Positions 23,155-34,147 of a stretch of 64,000 nucleotides of DNA are shown piece by piece (position 1 is the first letter of the stretch; every line of letters begins with the position of its first letter). A program made the position numbers and the translations under genes. The DNA is from Toxorhynchites rutilus septentrionalis (taxonomy: Eukaryota > Arthropoda > Insecta > Diptera > Culicidae): positions 244,748,307 to 244,812,306 of the forward strand of contig NC_073746.1 of the NCBI RefSeq assembly GCF_029784135.1, read 5' to 3'. The notes below the pieces were generated by a model that was not told where the DNA came from, ran no database searches, and worked only from the letters and a program-made list of their open reading frames with translations.

Positions 23155-24984
23155 CTAACGCCACAGAGAATTCTTTTTCTTATCATTGGTTATAATAACC
23201 TTCAGGGGCACAGGTTTTTCCATGTAGACTGGATGATGCACATAGACTGGATAGGGCTTATCAACATGAACGTTGAATGGTTTTGGCACCCGAAAAACGT
23301 TCACATCCTTGTGGGTGGCTTTCTCTGCTGGAACCACGACGGAGTGTGGCACGTGATGATCAATATGATAAGCTATTGGATTTTCGGCGAACACATGTTT
23401 CTTGCCATGAGTTCCGTCGAAAGCATTATGAACCGGTTTGCTTGTTGAAACCGCCAATGGGTATTGCACCGAATGATCATTGTGATAAGCATACTGATGT
23501 TGCTGGTAGATAGGCTTTTCAACGAGGTTCTTGTAATGACCACCGTAAACTGGCTTGTGCATGTCAACTGATGGCGAGATCAGGTGGTTGGCTTGATGCT
23601 TTTCGGTGTATAAAGGTCTCTGTACGTGGCTAGAGGCAAACAGAATATGCGATCCTGATGGTGTGTTGTAATGTGGATAGTGATTCCCGAAATGCACATT
23701 ATCAGCAGGGTGCGACACTGCGTGGTTTGGTTGATGCGAAATGTGATTATCAGCGTACAAAGGTTGTTGAACTGAGTAGCCAATTTCTTTCGGAATGGAC
23801 TTCTGCTCCGTATGCTTGATTGAGAAACCAGCATGATGATAAACTTGTTTCTCTGGATACACCGGTTTGTCCAATGAAATCACATGATTGGCATTGTAGA
23901 CGAACTTCTGATTGTCAACAATATGCCGATGTGAGTGATCCATTTGATATAGTTTCTCATCATGATGAGGTTTTTGAACAAATATTACGCTACCATCATG
24001 ATGATACGGCTTGGAATGCATCGGAGACTCGACTGTATAGGATTGTTGATGGTTTCCATGATGAGGTGTTGGCTTCGCCTCGCTCATGAGATGAGCAGCC
24101 TGGTGAAAATCTTGCTCTGCATGTGTCGTGTGATATTGAAGGTATTGTTCCCCATGCGATGGCTTCTCAACATGGTCTTTGTAGACTGATTCCTGGTTAG
24201 GAATTTCCAGTGAGTGCGACGGTTGGTAATGCACAGTTTGTTTGTTGTGGTACACAGAGTTCTGATGGTGCACCTCTAATGGAGATGGCAACTGATGATT
24301 AGTCTGATGCTTCTCTGTATCCACTGATTTCGGAGTATGGATCACTTCATAGCTGTAGAATGTCGGCTTCCTAGCTGTAGTTTCAACGGTATGCACTTCT
24401 GGTCGATCTGCATGGTAATGTACATGTTTTCCAATGTGCGTTGAAACTTTGTGATGCAATGGTGCATGTGAAGAAATGTGATCCTGAATCAATACATGGT
24501 GTGGTTCTTCCTCAGTGATGGCTTCATTTTTTGGCACCCAATGTTCATGAGATTTCTGGCTGGGATGATGATGAACAATATCGTGCTGAACGTATTCTTT
24601 CTCAGTTTCACATTCTTCGTGGTTATGAGTCTTTCCCTGCAGTTCATGGTGATGTATAGCGTCATTTGCATGAGACTGTAATTTCAGAGACTCCCATTCG
24701 TTTTGGTGTTTGAACTCTTCTTCGTTCAAAGATTCATCTGGCTGGGACCACTTTTCCTCCTTAGGCTGAATAAAGAGCTGCTGCTGATGATCATCATACT
24801 GGCTCTGTTGTTCGTGTTTTTCAATATCATCAGCGCTTCGCTTTTCAGTTCTTTTGGTTTCGTCCGCAGAGGCACAGTGTACCAACATCAATGCAAAAGT
24901 AATTGCGAATAACACCTTTAAATGAAAACGATTATATTTCAACTATAATATTTTTTTTAAAACCAACTCAAAACTCACCTTCAT
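23155..24984 (-). CDS. Secreted histidine-rich protein, paralog 3 (588 aa)
   Basis: Exon 1 (24984-24979) encodes Met-Lys before a GTGAGT donor. Exon 2 (24915-23155) follows an acceptor in TTTAAAG after a 63-bp intron. An upstream in-frame ATG (24942) is inside the intron; splicing instead gives a clean signal peptide, MKVLFAITFALMLVHCASA. About 83 of 588 residues (14%) are His. The mature chain is acidic at first (EKWSQPDESLN, EWESLKLQ), then repeats short modules with a His/Tyr pair followed by KPVY, KPIY or RPLY. It ends in NVFRVPKPFNVHV ... YVHHPVYMEKPVPLKVI. It is the longest paralog and the best match to the family consensus. No enzymatic motif is present. A secreted structural or metal-binding role is inference. 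Confidence 0.87.
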
Positions 24985-25022
24985 GTTGACCGTTCCAAGA
25001 TATGAGTTGAACTGGTGATCAG

Positions 25023-25064
25023 GATCGAATGATGCTCTCCTTCGACACGCTGCAGAGTCTTATA
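25023..25064 (-). promoter_or_regulatory. Core promoter of His-rich gene 3
   Basis: Minus-strand TATAAG (25064-25059) lies about 30 bp before GCATCATTCGATC (25034-25023). Spacing and sequence match the other two paralogs. Confidence 0.65.
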
Positions 25065-25069
25065 CCATT

Positions 25070-26250
25070 TCCACGGCAATAACATCTGAAGCTGTTACCA
25101 CCTGTACTGTGAGCGTAAAATTAATGCGCTCTTCTTTCACTCTCACTGATTTAATCACACCATGGTGCATTTTTGGGCACAAAACAGTTGATGCGTGTCA
25201 CCAATCAAAGCCATCACCAGATCACAAAACGCACGTGTAAGACTTGTATGGGGTATCATAAAGTTGTACAATATAATCAATTGTTTTTACGATAGCCACC
25301 AAAGTTCGTAATGTTTACCGGTGATTTAGAATATAATGGATTTGATTCGTCACATTGCAAAATTGATCTTTTTGGTCTTCGTCAACTTGTCAATCCACTA
25401 TGATCGTTTAACCACAAATTTATTCAGTTGCGCGGTCATCGAAAAAAATCATCGACATGAAAAGTAAAAGTATAGTGGACGAATTGATTGATTATTATCA
25501 TTTTTCCTTCACTTGTCCTTTGATCTATTGATGAGCGTTTTTATTTAATTCAAGACGTCATCTGATCATTGATTACTAGTGCAGACGTCATAGTTCATTG
25601 ATTACTAGTGCATGTTGAAAATTAACAAATATCAAACATAAATTTCGAAATCTTGTGCTTTTCCAAAAGAGTGATCTCCAAAACATGATTTTTTAACGCA
25701 TCAACTCGAGCACAGCATCTACAGGAGATAGACAGAAAGTTTGAGACAAGCAATACTTGGCCAATGGAATAGTAAAAAAATGCCTTTCCTTTCATATTTT
25801 CCATCAGAAACGCTCCAATTCTATGCTCACCCAATGTTTTGACATAGGACTATGTCTTTGATTTCTATATAGGGGGGTCACTCTACGAAAAATGTAACGA
25901 TTCATTAAGAGTTTTCAAACGCATGTTGCATAAAATCTTTATTGCGTCATATGTTGTGTTATATACCATATACAATTTTTTTTGCTCAAAACACGAACAG
26001 TGAACATGGTAAAAAAGTTAACAATTTGACGGTTAAAATGGATATGTTTTCTTTCGATTGCACTAACCACTCGCTTCCCTCCCCGACGAAAGAGCAATCT
26101 TTTTGCCTAAATCAGGGCGTTAGTTCACAATGTGAGTTGATGCGTATGATGAATTATTCTCCATTTAACGATAATAGGGTGATAAAACGGCTGATAATAA
26201 CTGATAAAAGTTATTATAGTGTATGTTTCCCAATCAATTCGTGCTCAATT
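25070..26250. other. Upstream spacer of His-rich gene 3
   Basis: AT-rich. A short duplicated phrase (ATTGATTACTAGTGCA) occurs twice at about 25569-25612. A 70-codon minus-strand frame at 25622-25834 looks like part of a dispersed repeat rather than a gene. No supported gene. Confidence 0.35.
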
Positions 26251-26254
26251 GACG

Positions 26255-26620
26255 TTTTTATCTTGTGGGTCTTGCTACTAAAAATTTATGTAATTGTGGT
26301 CCAGGATATCATAATATCGAGCATGTTGTTTGGTTATGTGAAAAAAATGCAATTAATGAATTTAACTGGCTCCTGGTTTAGAAGTTCGAAACGGTATGCT
26401 CACGCATATTAGATTATGATAACTTGAGTAGTCGCGATCGTAATATTATGCTACCCATATATGTCTTCCTACGAAACCCGCTTCACTTCCTCGAATGCGC
26501 GTTTCCATATTCCTTTCCCTTTCCTATACATAAGCAGAACTCAGCACCCAATGAGATCAATTCGCTGAAGCAGCTACACGATCTCCCAAGAGAGTACTCA
26601 TGACCATAGAATACTCAATA
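26255..26620 (+). pseudogene. LOA/I-group retrotransposon, 3' coding tail
   Basis: The frame gives ATKNLCNCGPGYHNIEHVVW, the same C-terminal zinc motif as the 190-2650 element, followed by NIMLPIYVFLRNPLHFLE. Only the last part of ORF2 is present. The 3' untranslated region continues into the inverted repeat described next. Confidence 0.75.
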
Positions 26621-27085
26621 TACATCATAAGAAATTACAAACAGTGTCCCGGACAACGTGACGACGAATATGAAAATGCTATTTTTAACTATAATATATT
26701 TCTGTAGTTTAGATTTGTTATATTTATGTAGATCTTAACTATTTAGACATGTGTTTAAAAATTATACACAATGACTCTTGGTCTTTTTCTGCAGAATTGA
26801 ATAAACAGAAGAAAAGGATAGTAATGGCTTTGACGGTATTTTTGTTTACATTTTTGAACAGAATGTGGTTCCGGATTCTACCGCGTTATCCCAACTAACC
26901 CGTCAAAGGATACAAGCTCATACAGGAAACGGTTTTTCCAGGGCATCCATTTGACGTATCGAAAGAGAAAAAAGTGCGGATTTTGAACAATGAAAAAACT
27001 CAATTCAAGTGCAATTACTACACACAATCACAGTCCTATGTCAATATCATGTCCATGCCCCTAGGCTCAGGCCCATCAACTTTTT
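26394..27085 (+). repeat. Retrotransposon 3'-region repeat, copy A
   Basis: Matches the reverse complement of 32270-32806 over its length, apart from a segment of about 185 bp (roughly 26450-26635) absent in copy B. It starts in the coding tail and passes through a shared stretch with GAATAAACAGAAGAAAAGG to CCCCTAGGCTCAGGCCCATC. Confidence 0.8.
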
Positions 27086-27089
27086 GTTC

Positions 27090-27675
27090 TATGCAAGCTC
27101 CATCTTACAAAAATCTTCTCAAGTCAATCCAACATTCCTTTAGATGTAATTTTCTGAAATACTTGTAAAATATTGTTTGTGTATAACTATCACTAAATAT
27201 TCAGTAAATCTATAACCAGTGGCGTTGTGTGGGGGGGGTCAACGATAGGTCATACATCTCTAACACATTGAGCGAAATGCATTCTTTTGTGCCTGCAACA
27301 AGACAGGGAAAGCGCACTTGACGGGAAGCACTTGTTTATTATCGACATCCACAAATGATTTTTTATTCGAAAATGGGGTGACACCCTAGTAACCCGCCAC
27401 ACCACTGCCTCTAACGTTACATTCTATTTTCATAAGAACCAAACAAACTAACTAGTCGGCAATCTTCACAACTATCTACTGCGCAAACAATAGCTTTATC
27501 CATTCTGAAGCTTGCTTTAGTATGAATCTGTTCATTTGACTACAGCTCTTCTGATCGGTTCTGAAAAGGTTTGACAGTAGATTGTTTGGAAAGCTGTCCT
27601 CTTTCAGTGGTTAAAGTGTTGTTACGATATATTTAGGTAAAGTGTTGTTACGATATATTTAGGTATAAAATGGTA
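27090..27675. other. Spacer with a short tandem duplication
   Basis: AAGTGTTGTTACGATATATT is repeated twice back to back at about 27618-27665. Nothing else recognised. Confidence 0.4.
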
Positions 27676-27678
27676 AAT

Positions 27679-28721
27679 GGTCGGTGTTAAGTCAGATCGG
27701 ACCATGTGACATTTTCATGATTTCGAGAAAAACGAACATAAAGTTTAATGCTCTGCAATTTTGAAAGCATTTAATTTTTTCGTTCTATATTTTTCTCAGA
27801 AATATTAGCTACTCTCTGGCAATACTTGGACGTATGATAGTTGTAAAAAAAATCAAGTATCACGATAAAAAAGGCAGTTATTTGGCAGCCTATACGTACA
27901 TGGTCCACTCTGACTGTACCAAATGGAGCATTTTTTAAGAGTTGGTTCACTATGACTGTACAATTTCGAAATGTTTCTCAATCAATTAACAATTGTGAGT
28001 CAAAGTGTGCCATTTTGTTAAGAAAATTAGAGGGAGAAGGATTGTGAGTTTGGAACTGCATAAACATTTGTTTGCGTTCAGCATAATAGTCTCTGGCATC
28101 TACTGCTGGCATGAATATGATTGCACGAAAAACATGTTAAGCATAAACTTCCCATTTTCAATCATCTTAGACAGTATTCGTCAATAGAATCCTCAAATTT
28201 GAATTCATTTGAAGTCATCGTTACAGCCTAAATCGCACTCTGAGATAGTACATTTTGCGATCATGCGATCATTCACACTGAAGACCAGCATTTTTCACTG
28301 ATCCGTGAACCAAGTTTATTTTTGAATATATTCAGAATGTGCATATTTTACACTAACGGGTTCAAGCACATTTCAACGAGGTACCTCTATTAGCTTCAAG
28401 AAAATGTTTTGTTGGTTTGAATTCGGAGCTTACAAATTGTTTAAATTCAATATACAAATGATTGATACATGGTCCACTCTGTCTGCACATGATATAGAGC
28501 CATTTCGCCATGGTAAATGGTACATGGTACGCTTTGACTGCATACTATGAGGAGTTTTCGTTGATCAATCATAACAATTTCTATTCGTTATTCCTGCTGT
28601 ATGCGTGATTTTCCAAATCTGATAAATGTGGTATGTAGCTTACATAATGCTTAACCAAATGTAATCAATAACTCGAAATTTTCAATTTTGCGACTTGGTC
28701 CCCTCTGACTTAGCACCGACC
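27679..28721. mobile_element. 1043-bp TIR element with internal TIR-like motifs
   Basis: The ends are GGTCGGTGTTAAGTCAGA and TCTGACTTAGCACCGACC, inverted with one mismatch and extending inward through GGACCA. Four degenerate copies of ATGGTCCACTCTGACTG-like sequence lie inside (near 27900, 27945, 28470 and 28525). It is non-coding. A deletion derivative with the same ends is at 35722-35968. The superfamily is unknown, and the flanks AAAT/AAAT could be a 4-bp duplication. Confidence 0.75.
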
Positions 28722-29127
28722 AAATGAAAGAAGACAATTAATTTATATTATTTAAATTTAAAACTAAATAAACCGAGTGCAGCATCTATAAACGTGTCAC
28801 AAAAGAATAATTCCAATAATTTTACGGTACATTAGGTAATTACAAGTATTACAAGAAAAAAATTGTTTCAACTTGCCCCATAGTTGTAAAAATTAACAAA
28901 GGGCCTGGCTGGATAAGGAAGTAAAAGTGCCCCAAACCAAATCACCAGCTCTATGGTAAATACTGTTAGGGTACCAAATAAGGAAATTTGGTTATTTTTT
29001 TGAACCCCTATGTGATTCACCATATGCCAATTTCATGCCAACTCGATTGGCTGTTGGCAGCACCATCTCAGATAGCAGTGAAACGTTATGGGTGTAAACA
29101 CATGGGTCTTTTAAGCAACTTTACATA

Positions 29128-30129
29128 GGGGAAAAGGGGGGAATTTGGACCACCTAAGCAAATCGCCTAACATTTCCAAACCAATACGGTCTAAATAAAA
29201 AATGTCACATTGTATACTGAGCTACACACTGAGCTCTCTCAATAAATAATGTCCAATCATTATATTAAGCTTCAATCTACCAAATATATCATAAAATAAA
29301 AGAGACGATATTTGGACATTAAAATTTGATGCGGGGTGATTTGGACCGTCTGTGGGGTGATTTGGTGCAGTGTGTGTTTCATCGAAAAAAACATACTTAT
29401 GTTTATGTAAAGTATTTTGGAATAATGTTACAATCAGTAACAATGTTTTGGGATCGATACCAGGTGTCTTGGCCAGATTCCAGAACAGAAAAGTTGGATT
29501 GACACCATCTCGAATTCTGCATGAATCTTTTCACTGTTGGTCGAGCATTTTCAAACACTTTTGATGCTTGGTCAAAGAAAATCCGTTCTCGATGGCCTGA
29601 GTTGCTCTTTTAAGCTCATCCTTCTTCCAACGTTGTCTGTCCATCCTCTTCTTGTAATTCAGCGGCATCTGGAGTCAATTAGACCAAAGAAAAGTTTCAA
29701 ACCTGTAGGACCAATTCACCCCACAGAAACGTGTCCATGTCACCCCACACAACACGCAAAAATTAAAATGCAATTAATTTCATTTATTGTTGTCAAACTT
29801 ACAGTTTCGCTACATCAAATTGTTCCTCTTCTGTAGGCGAACAGAACTTTAGTGCACAATACACGAAAAGTTTGTTTAATCAGCGGGAAAAACCTTAAAA
29901 CCACGATCGGAAAACTCACATTTTTTGACGCTCAAAGTACTTGATGTATTTTTTTCCCGTTTCCGTTTCCCTCTACTTGTGAAGTTTTACCAAAGTGTTT
30001 TTACTTTAGGTACATACGGTTCAACAATAGAAGGAAATGACATCATAGAAAATCCAAGTTGAGCCGTAATTTTTGAGATAAAGGGGTGGTCCAAATCACC
30101 CCATATGACCAAATCACCCCGTGTTACCT
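29128..30129 (-). mobile_element. pogo-like element, internally deleted, copy A
   Basis: Lies between TA dinucleotides, with G-rich ends (GGGGAAAAGGGGGGAATTTG and, inverted, a GGGGTGATTTGG-containing end). On the minus strand at about 29670-29520 it encodes RQRWKKDELKRATQAIENGF and SLTK, a psq/CENP-B-type helix-turn-helix such as opens pogo/Tigger transposases. The catalytic domain is missing. It is inserted in the dispersed repeat also seen at 20.43 and 22.6 kb. Confidence 0.72.
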
Positions 30130-30131
30130 TA

Positions 30132-31047
30132 CTTGAAATATTCAAAAAAGTATAAGACACGCTGAATGACGCTTGGGAGCAGTGATATGATGATATGTGC
30201 GAGCGTAATAAGATGGAAGAGCAGTTTTTTTTCACTCAACACTCGTTCGCGCTGGAGTGTGAAAAGAGAACGCACAAACTATCTACAGATAAATAAATAA
30301 TAAATAAATAACAGATAAATAAGATAAATAATTGTAGATTATATTGTGGATTACGATCGACCACTCGACGAAACTAAAACCATAGAATCTCGTGTTATGA
30401 CACGTGGCATTATCTTTAAGTATCCTGAGAAAGAAAACCTGTAAAATGAATTGTACCAACTTTATATTCTATTATTAATCGCATGTACTTGTTATCGAAG
30501 TCCAATCGCAACGGCGGAGAGTTATATTTGGGGAACCTGAGAAAGTAGCCGAGAGGAATCTATGTATTCTACGGAGGATATCCATGGGTTACCCCAAAGC
30601 CTACCTACACGCTGTTAGTCACTCGGGGATGCGAGTCAAACGGATCCTGAAACGAACAATGGCGAACGCACCCACGCCACGGAATTTGACATCCGATTCG
30701 TATGAATGGGGCTACTCACCAGTTTAAAATAAAAAAATTGAAATAACTCGGTAGCGAGTAGCAAAAAACCCACCGAGCAACCGACAACGCACAAATGAAG
30801 CTTTTAGAAAGTAACTGAGAATTTTATATTTTTATTATGTTTATATTTTTGGCTGACATATCCGATTCAACAGATGGCAAATTTGTATTAATCATTCCAA
30901 TACAATATCAATCAGTCGAACAATGATTGATCAAGGCACCCATAACAAACATAAGAATGACGTAACATGAATGCAACTCAACATCGGCCAGTCTGTCACG
31001 CAAATTCTATGACTTCATATACATACAGTGAATCGGAAAATTAAGTA
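30132..31047. other. Spacer
   Basis: Contains an (ATAA)-rich patch at about 30288-30330. A segment near 30480-30570 (GGCGGAGAGTTATAT...GGGGAACCTGAGAAAGTA) resembles sequence at 52810-52890. No gene. Confidence 0.4.
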
Positions 31048-31230
31048 ACAGTTCAGCTGAAAAGTTTATAAGGTAACACAGTAAAACTATTTTTTATGCA
31101 AAATTCGATTTAATTGTTCAACATAATTGCCTTCGAGGGCGATACAGCGATTATAGTGATACCATTTTTATAGTACTCTTTCGGTTTTTTCTCGTCAACG
31201 TCAACCTTATGAACTTTTCAGTCTAACTGT
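31048..31230 (-). mobile_element. mariner-derived MITE, 183 bp
   Basis: Between TA dinucleotides, with inverted ends ACAGTTCAGCTGAAAAGTT and AACTTTTCAGTCTAACTGT. The interior still encodes a scrap of the mariner C-terminus on the minus strand (EYYKNGI-like) and matches the relic at 44622-44880, so it is an internal-deletion derivative of that family. Confidence 0.78.
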
Positions 31231-31436
31231 TATACACCCCGTATTAGTTTGTTATTTTTGAGTTTTTCGGGGTTAAATGTAAATAATTAAAAGCGACTTA
31301 TATTCATCGTAAAATTGATCATTTTTACTCTTTTTAATCTTATCACTACATAAGAAAAAAAATAAAATGATCACATTTCTATTTCATGTTTTGAAAACAA
31401 ACAAAAAATCTTCCATTCAGACGCTGCAAAATTAAG

Positions 31437-32050
31437 TGTACAGTTCAAGTTTTTCTAAAGAAGGAAATAAAAATCAGTTCAGAAATGTTAACAGATAAAA
31501 AAAATCAATCTCCTAGTATTTGGTATGGCCCCCTTTGGTGACTGTAAACAGAACACTCTCCCAGATCTCCTTAATCGTTGGAGCACCAATTTTGATTTCC
31601 TTCACACCATCTGTTCTCCATCCGATTCAAAGAGATTGGCTTTCATCTCATCCGTTTAAAAACCCTGTTCCAGAACTCCTTAGGTCTGTTAACATATGCC
31701 TTAGCCAACTGTAGTGGTTTTTTTCATATTCACCTTTGAGATAGAAAGCTTTTTACGGCCAACACGACCACTCAGATTGTTCCTGTATGGTACTTTCCGG
31801 ACAATGTATGTGCTTGTAGGTCTTCGAATGGCGCCGGCTACTTCGGTAGTCGACTTACGAATGTTTGTCTAAGGGTTCTTTCGAAATGTTCGCACAATTA
31901 CTCGGGAGCTTTTCCATTGTTCCTTCGTATTTCCACTTGTTAATGATTTTCTTTGCTGTATAGTGGGTTCTTCCAACTATAGCTGCAATTTCCTGCAATG
32001 TCTTTCCACGACAATTCATTCTTATTATCATTGTACGTGTAACAATATCT
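31437..32050 (-). pseudogene. Tc1-like transposase relic
   Basis: The minus strand gives MIIRMNCRGKTLQEIAAIVG and RTHYTAKKIINKWKYEGT (helix-turn-helix), then blocks ending in SSGTGFLNG, and a terminal AKGGHTKY typical of Tc1 transposase C-termini. The catalytic centre is largely deleted. Confidence 0.65.
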
Positions 32051-32099
32051 ATTTCTTATCTCTAAGTTGCCATTTTTGATAAAAACTTTTTCAAACATC

Positions 32100-32290
32100 A
32101 ATAAAAAACAAAAACCAAAACCTCAAAGCGCTCAAAGTTTTGATTTTTTGATCCTCGAAAATCTTCCAAGGGGGGAGGAAATTTGGAAAATTTCTCGAAT
32201 TTCGAATTTCTTTTTCAGTGCCAAAAACTTAAAAATGCATGAAACGCCGAGATCTGGTGTCATCTCGAAAAAAAAGTGGATGGGTCTGAG
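32100..32290 (+). repeat. Relative of the 50.7-51.1 kb palindromic repeat
   Basis: GAGATCTGGTGTCATCTCG, GGAAATTTGGAAAAT and CTCAAAGTTTTGATTTTTTG all recur at 50739-51060. Adjoins repeat copy B. Confidence 0.65.
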
Positions 32291-32806
32291 CCTAGGGGCA
32301 CGGACGGGATCTTGACATAGGACTGTGATTGTGTGTAGTAATTGCATTTCAATTGAGTTTCTCATTGTTCAAAATCTGTATTTTTATCTCTTTTGATACA
32401 TCAAATGGATGCTTGGGAAAAACCGTTTCCCGTATGTACTTGTATCCTTTAAACGGGTTAGATGACATAACGTGGTAGAATTCGGTACCGCATTCTGTTC
32501 AAAAATGTACACAAAAATACCATTAAAGCCATTACTATCCTTTTCTTCTGTTTATTCAATCATGCAGAAGAAGACAAAGAGTCATCATGTATCATTTTTA
32601 AACACAAGTCTAAATAGTTAAGACCTACATAAATATAAGCCTGAGTCAAATCAATCTATGACTACAAAAATATATTATAGATAAAAATAGCATTATCTCC
32701 TTCGTTACCACGTTGTCCGGAACATAGTTTGTAATAACTTTATAGCCCTGTAAGATCGCGACTACTCAAGCTATCATAATCTGATTTACGTGGGTATACC
32801 CTTTCT
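32270..32806 (-). repeat. Retrotransposon 3'-region repeat, copy B
   Basis: Inverted relative to copy A (26394-27085), about 5 kb away, and lacking about 185 bp of its coding tail. The pair could fold back or recombine to invert the interval between. Confidence 0.8.
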
Positions 32807-33992
32807 TCAATTCATTTATTACATTTTTACAAAACCAAACAACATACTTTCACGTTTTTTTTTTAAAGGCTTCGAGGTTAGGCGAGGGGAAATTCTGGTG
32901 TCGTTCGATGTTACAGCTCTTTTTCCGAACGTGCCAGTAACAGAGGCGGTAAATAGTTTGCGCAGACATCTGGAACGGAAACGCGTACCACCCAATCAGA
33001 TCGACGCATATCTTTTGGTAACGAAAACCTGTATGAATCAGAACTTCTTTTCGTTCAGGGGAAAGTTCTACAAGCAAACGTTCGGTCTCAGTATGGGTAG
33101 CAAGCTATCGCCACTCTTAGCGGAGGTTTTCATGAAAGATTTTGAAACAGAGTTGGCGAAAGAAAAATTCTTCCCTCGAATGTGGAGACGCTATGTAGAT
33201 GACATCTTCGCAGTTGTGAAAGAACGTTACTTGAAGCAGACGTTGGAGTTGTTGAATTCCCGACATAGGACGATTAAGTTTACCGTCGAAAAAGAAAAAG
33301 ACGGTACACTTCCTTTTCTGGACCTGTACATTACCCGGAAGGAAGATAATCGGCTAAAGTTTGGGATATACCGTAAACCAACGTCTACGAATAGATATAT
33401 AACTTCCGACTCTAATCACTTCGGCGCACAAAAACAAGCAGCCTTCCACTCCATGGTGTATCGTCTCCTCAACATACCAATGGAGAGAGATGATTACATA
33501 GCGGAGAAAAATAGAATCTACCATGCTGCAGAGCTCGGATTTCATGTGGTGTACAAAAGTGAGAGCACCCTGAAAGACCTTTTGTGCAACCTGAAAGATA
33601 GAATTCCACCGGATGAAAAATCAGGGATCTATCAGATTCCCTGCAAAGACTGTACTAGTGTATACATCGGTCAAACTCGTCGGAAATTCAAAATCCGCCT
33701 ACGTGAACATAAGAATGCGGTGGATAATGAACGAGCCAGCGAATCAAGTGTGGCAGCACATGCTTTAACTCAAGCCCACTGCGTAGACTCGGAGAAGGCA
33801 AAAATTATTAGAAATGTACGAAAAGCCTCACAGTTGAATGCATGGGAATCAATGTACATCTCAACCAGCGATTCCCCACTTATGAATGAAGAAGATGCAC
33901 CAATATCATCTCAACTCTTCCATCTGACGAAGCTGATAACTCAGCAAACTATATCTTCGACAAGTACTGATAACCGTATGAATATGTGTTAG
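32790..33992 (+). CDS. Penelope-like element, open RT plus GIY-YIG frame
   Basis: An uninterrupted 400-codon frame; similarity starts near codon 25 (FEVRRGEILVSFDVTALFPN). RT motifs follow: SFDVTALFPNVP, FGLSMGSKLSPLLAEV near residue 105, the catalytic YVDD near residue 135, and LPFLDLYITR. After residue 245 an apparent in-frame deletion joins straight to a linker. A GIY-YIG endonuclease comes next (GIYQIPCKDC, VYIGQTRRKFKIRLREH). This RT-then-GIY-YIG order is diagnostic of Penelope-like elements. The N-terminus is truncated and replaced by unrelated upstream sequence, so a functional enzyme is unlikely despite the open frame. The 3' flank to about 34140 is probably still element sequence. 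Confidence 0.9.
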   Translation: MGIPFLQFIYYIFTKPNNILSRFFFKGFEVRRGEILVSFDVTALFPNVPVTEAVNSLRRHLERKRVPPNQIDAYLLVTKTCMNQNFFSFRGKFYKQTFGLSMGSKLSPLLAEVFMKDFETELAKEKFFPRMWRRYVDDIFAVVKERYLKQTLELLNSRHRTIKFTVEKEKDGTLPFLDLYITRKEDNRLKFGIYRKPTSTNRYITSDSNHFGAQKQAAFHSMVYRLLNIPMERDDYIAEKNRIYHAAELGFHVVYKSESTLKDLLCNLKDRIPPDEKSGIYQIPCKDCTSVYIGQTRRKFKIRLREHKNAVDNERASESSVAAHALTQAHCVDSEKAKIIRNVRKASQLNAWESMYISTSDSPLMNEEDAPISSQLFHLTKLITQQTISSTSTDNRMNMC

Positions 33993-34147
33993 TGCTCCAT
34001 CGTAACCAGTCGGACACCGTCCAGTAGATGGGCAACATCGAGCCCGAAACCGGTCGACGAAAAAGGTAATTTTAACCATTTTAATGTTTGTAAGGATTAT
34101 AAGTGTTGTGTCCTAGTTCCGTGTCGCGTCTCGCGAGTGAATAGTGA

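Noticed and set aside
24916..24942. Start of His-rich paralog 3 at an upstream ATG
   Set aside because: This segment is intron by comparison with paralogs 1 and 2; using it would bury the signal peptide.
25622..25834. 70-codon Cys-containing minus-strand frame
   Set aside because: Looks like part of a dispersed non-coding repeat; no start context or homolog recognised.
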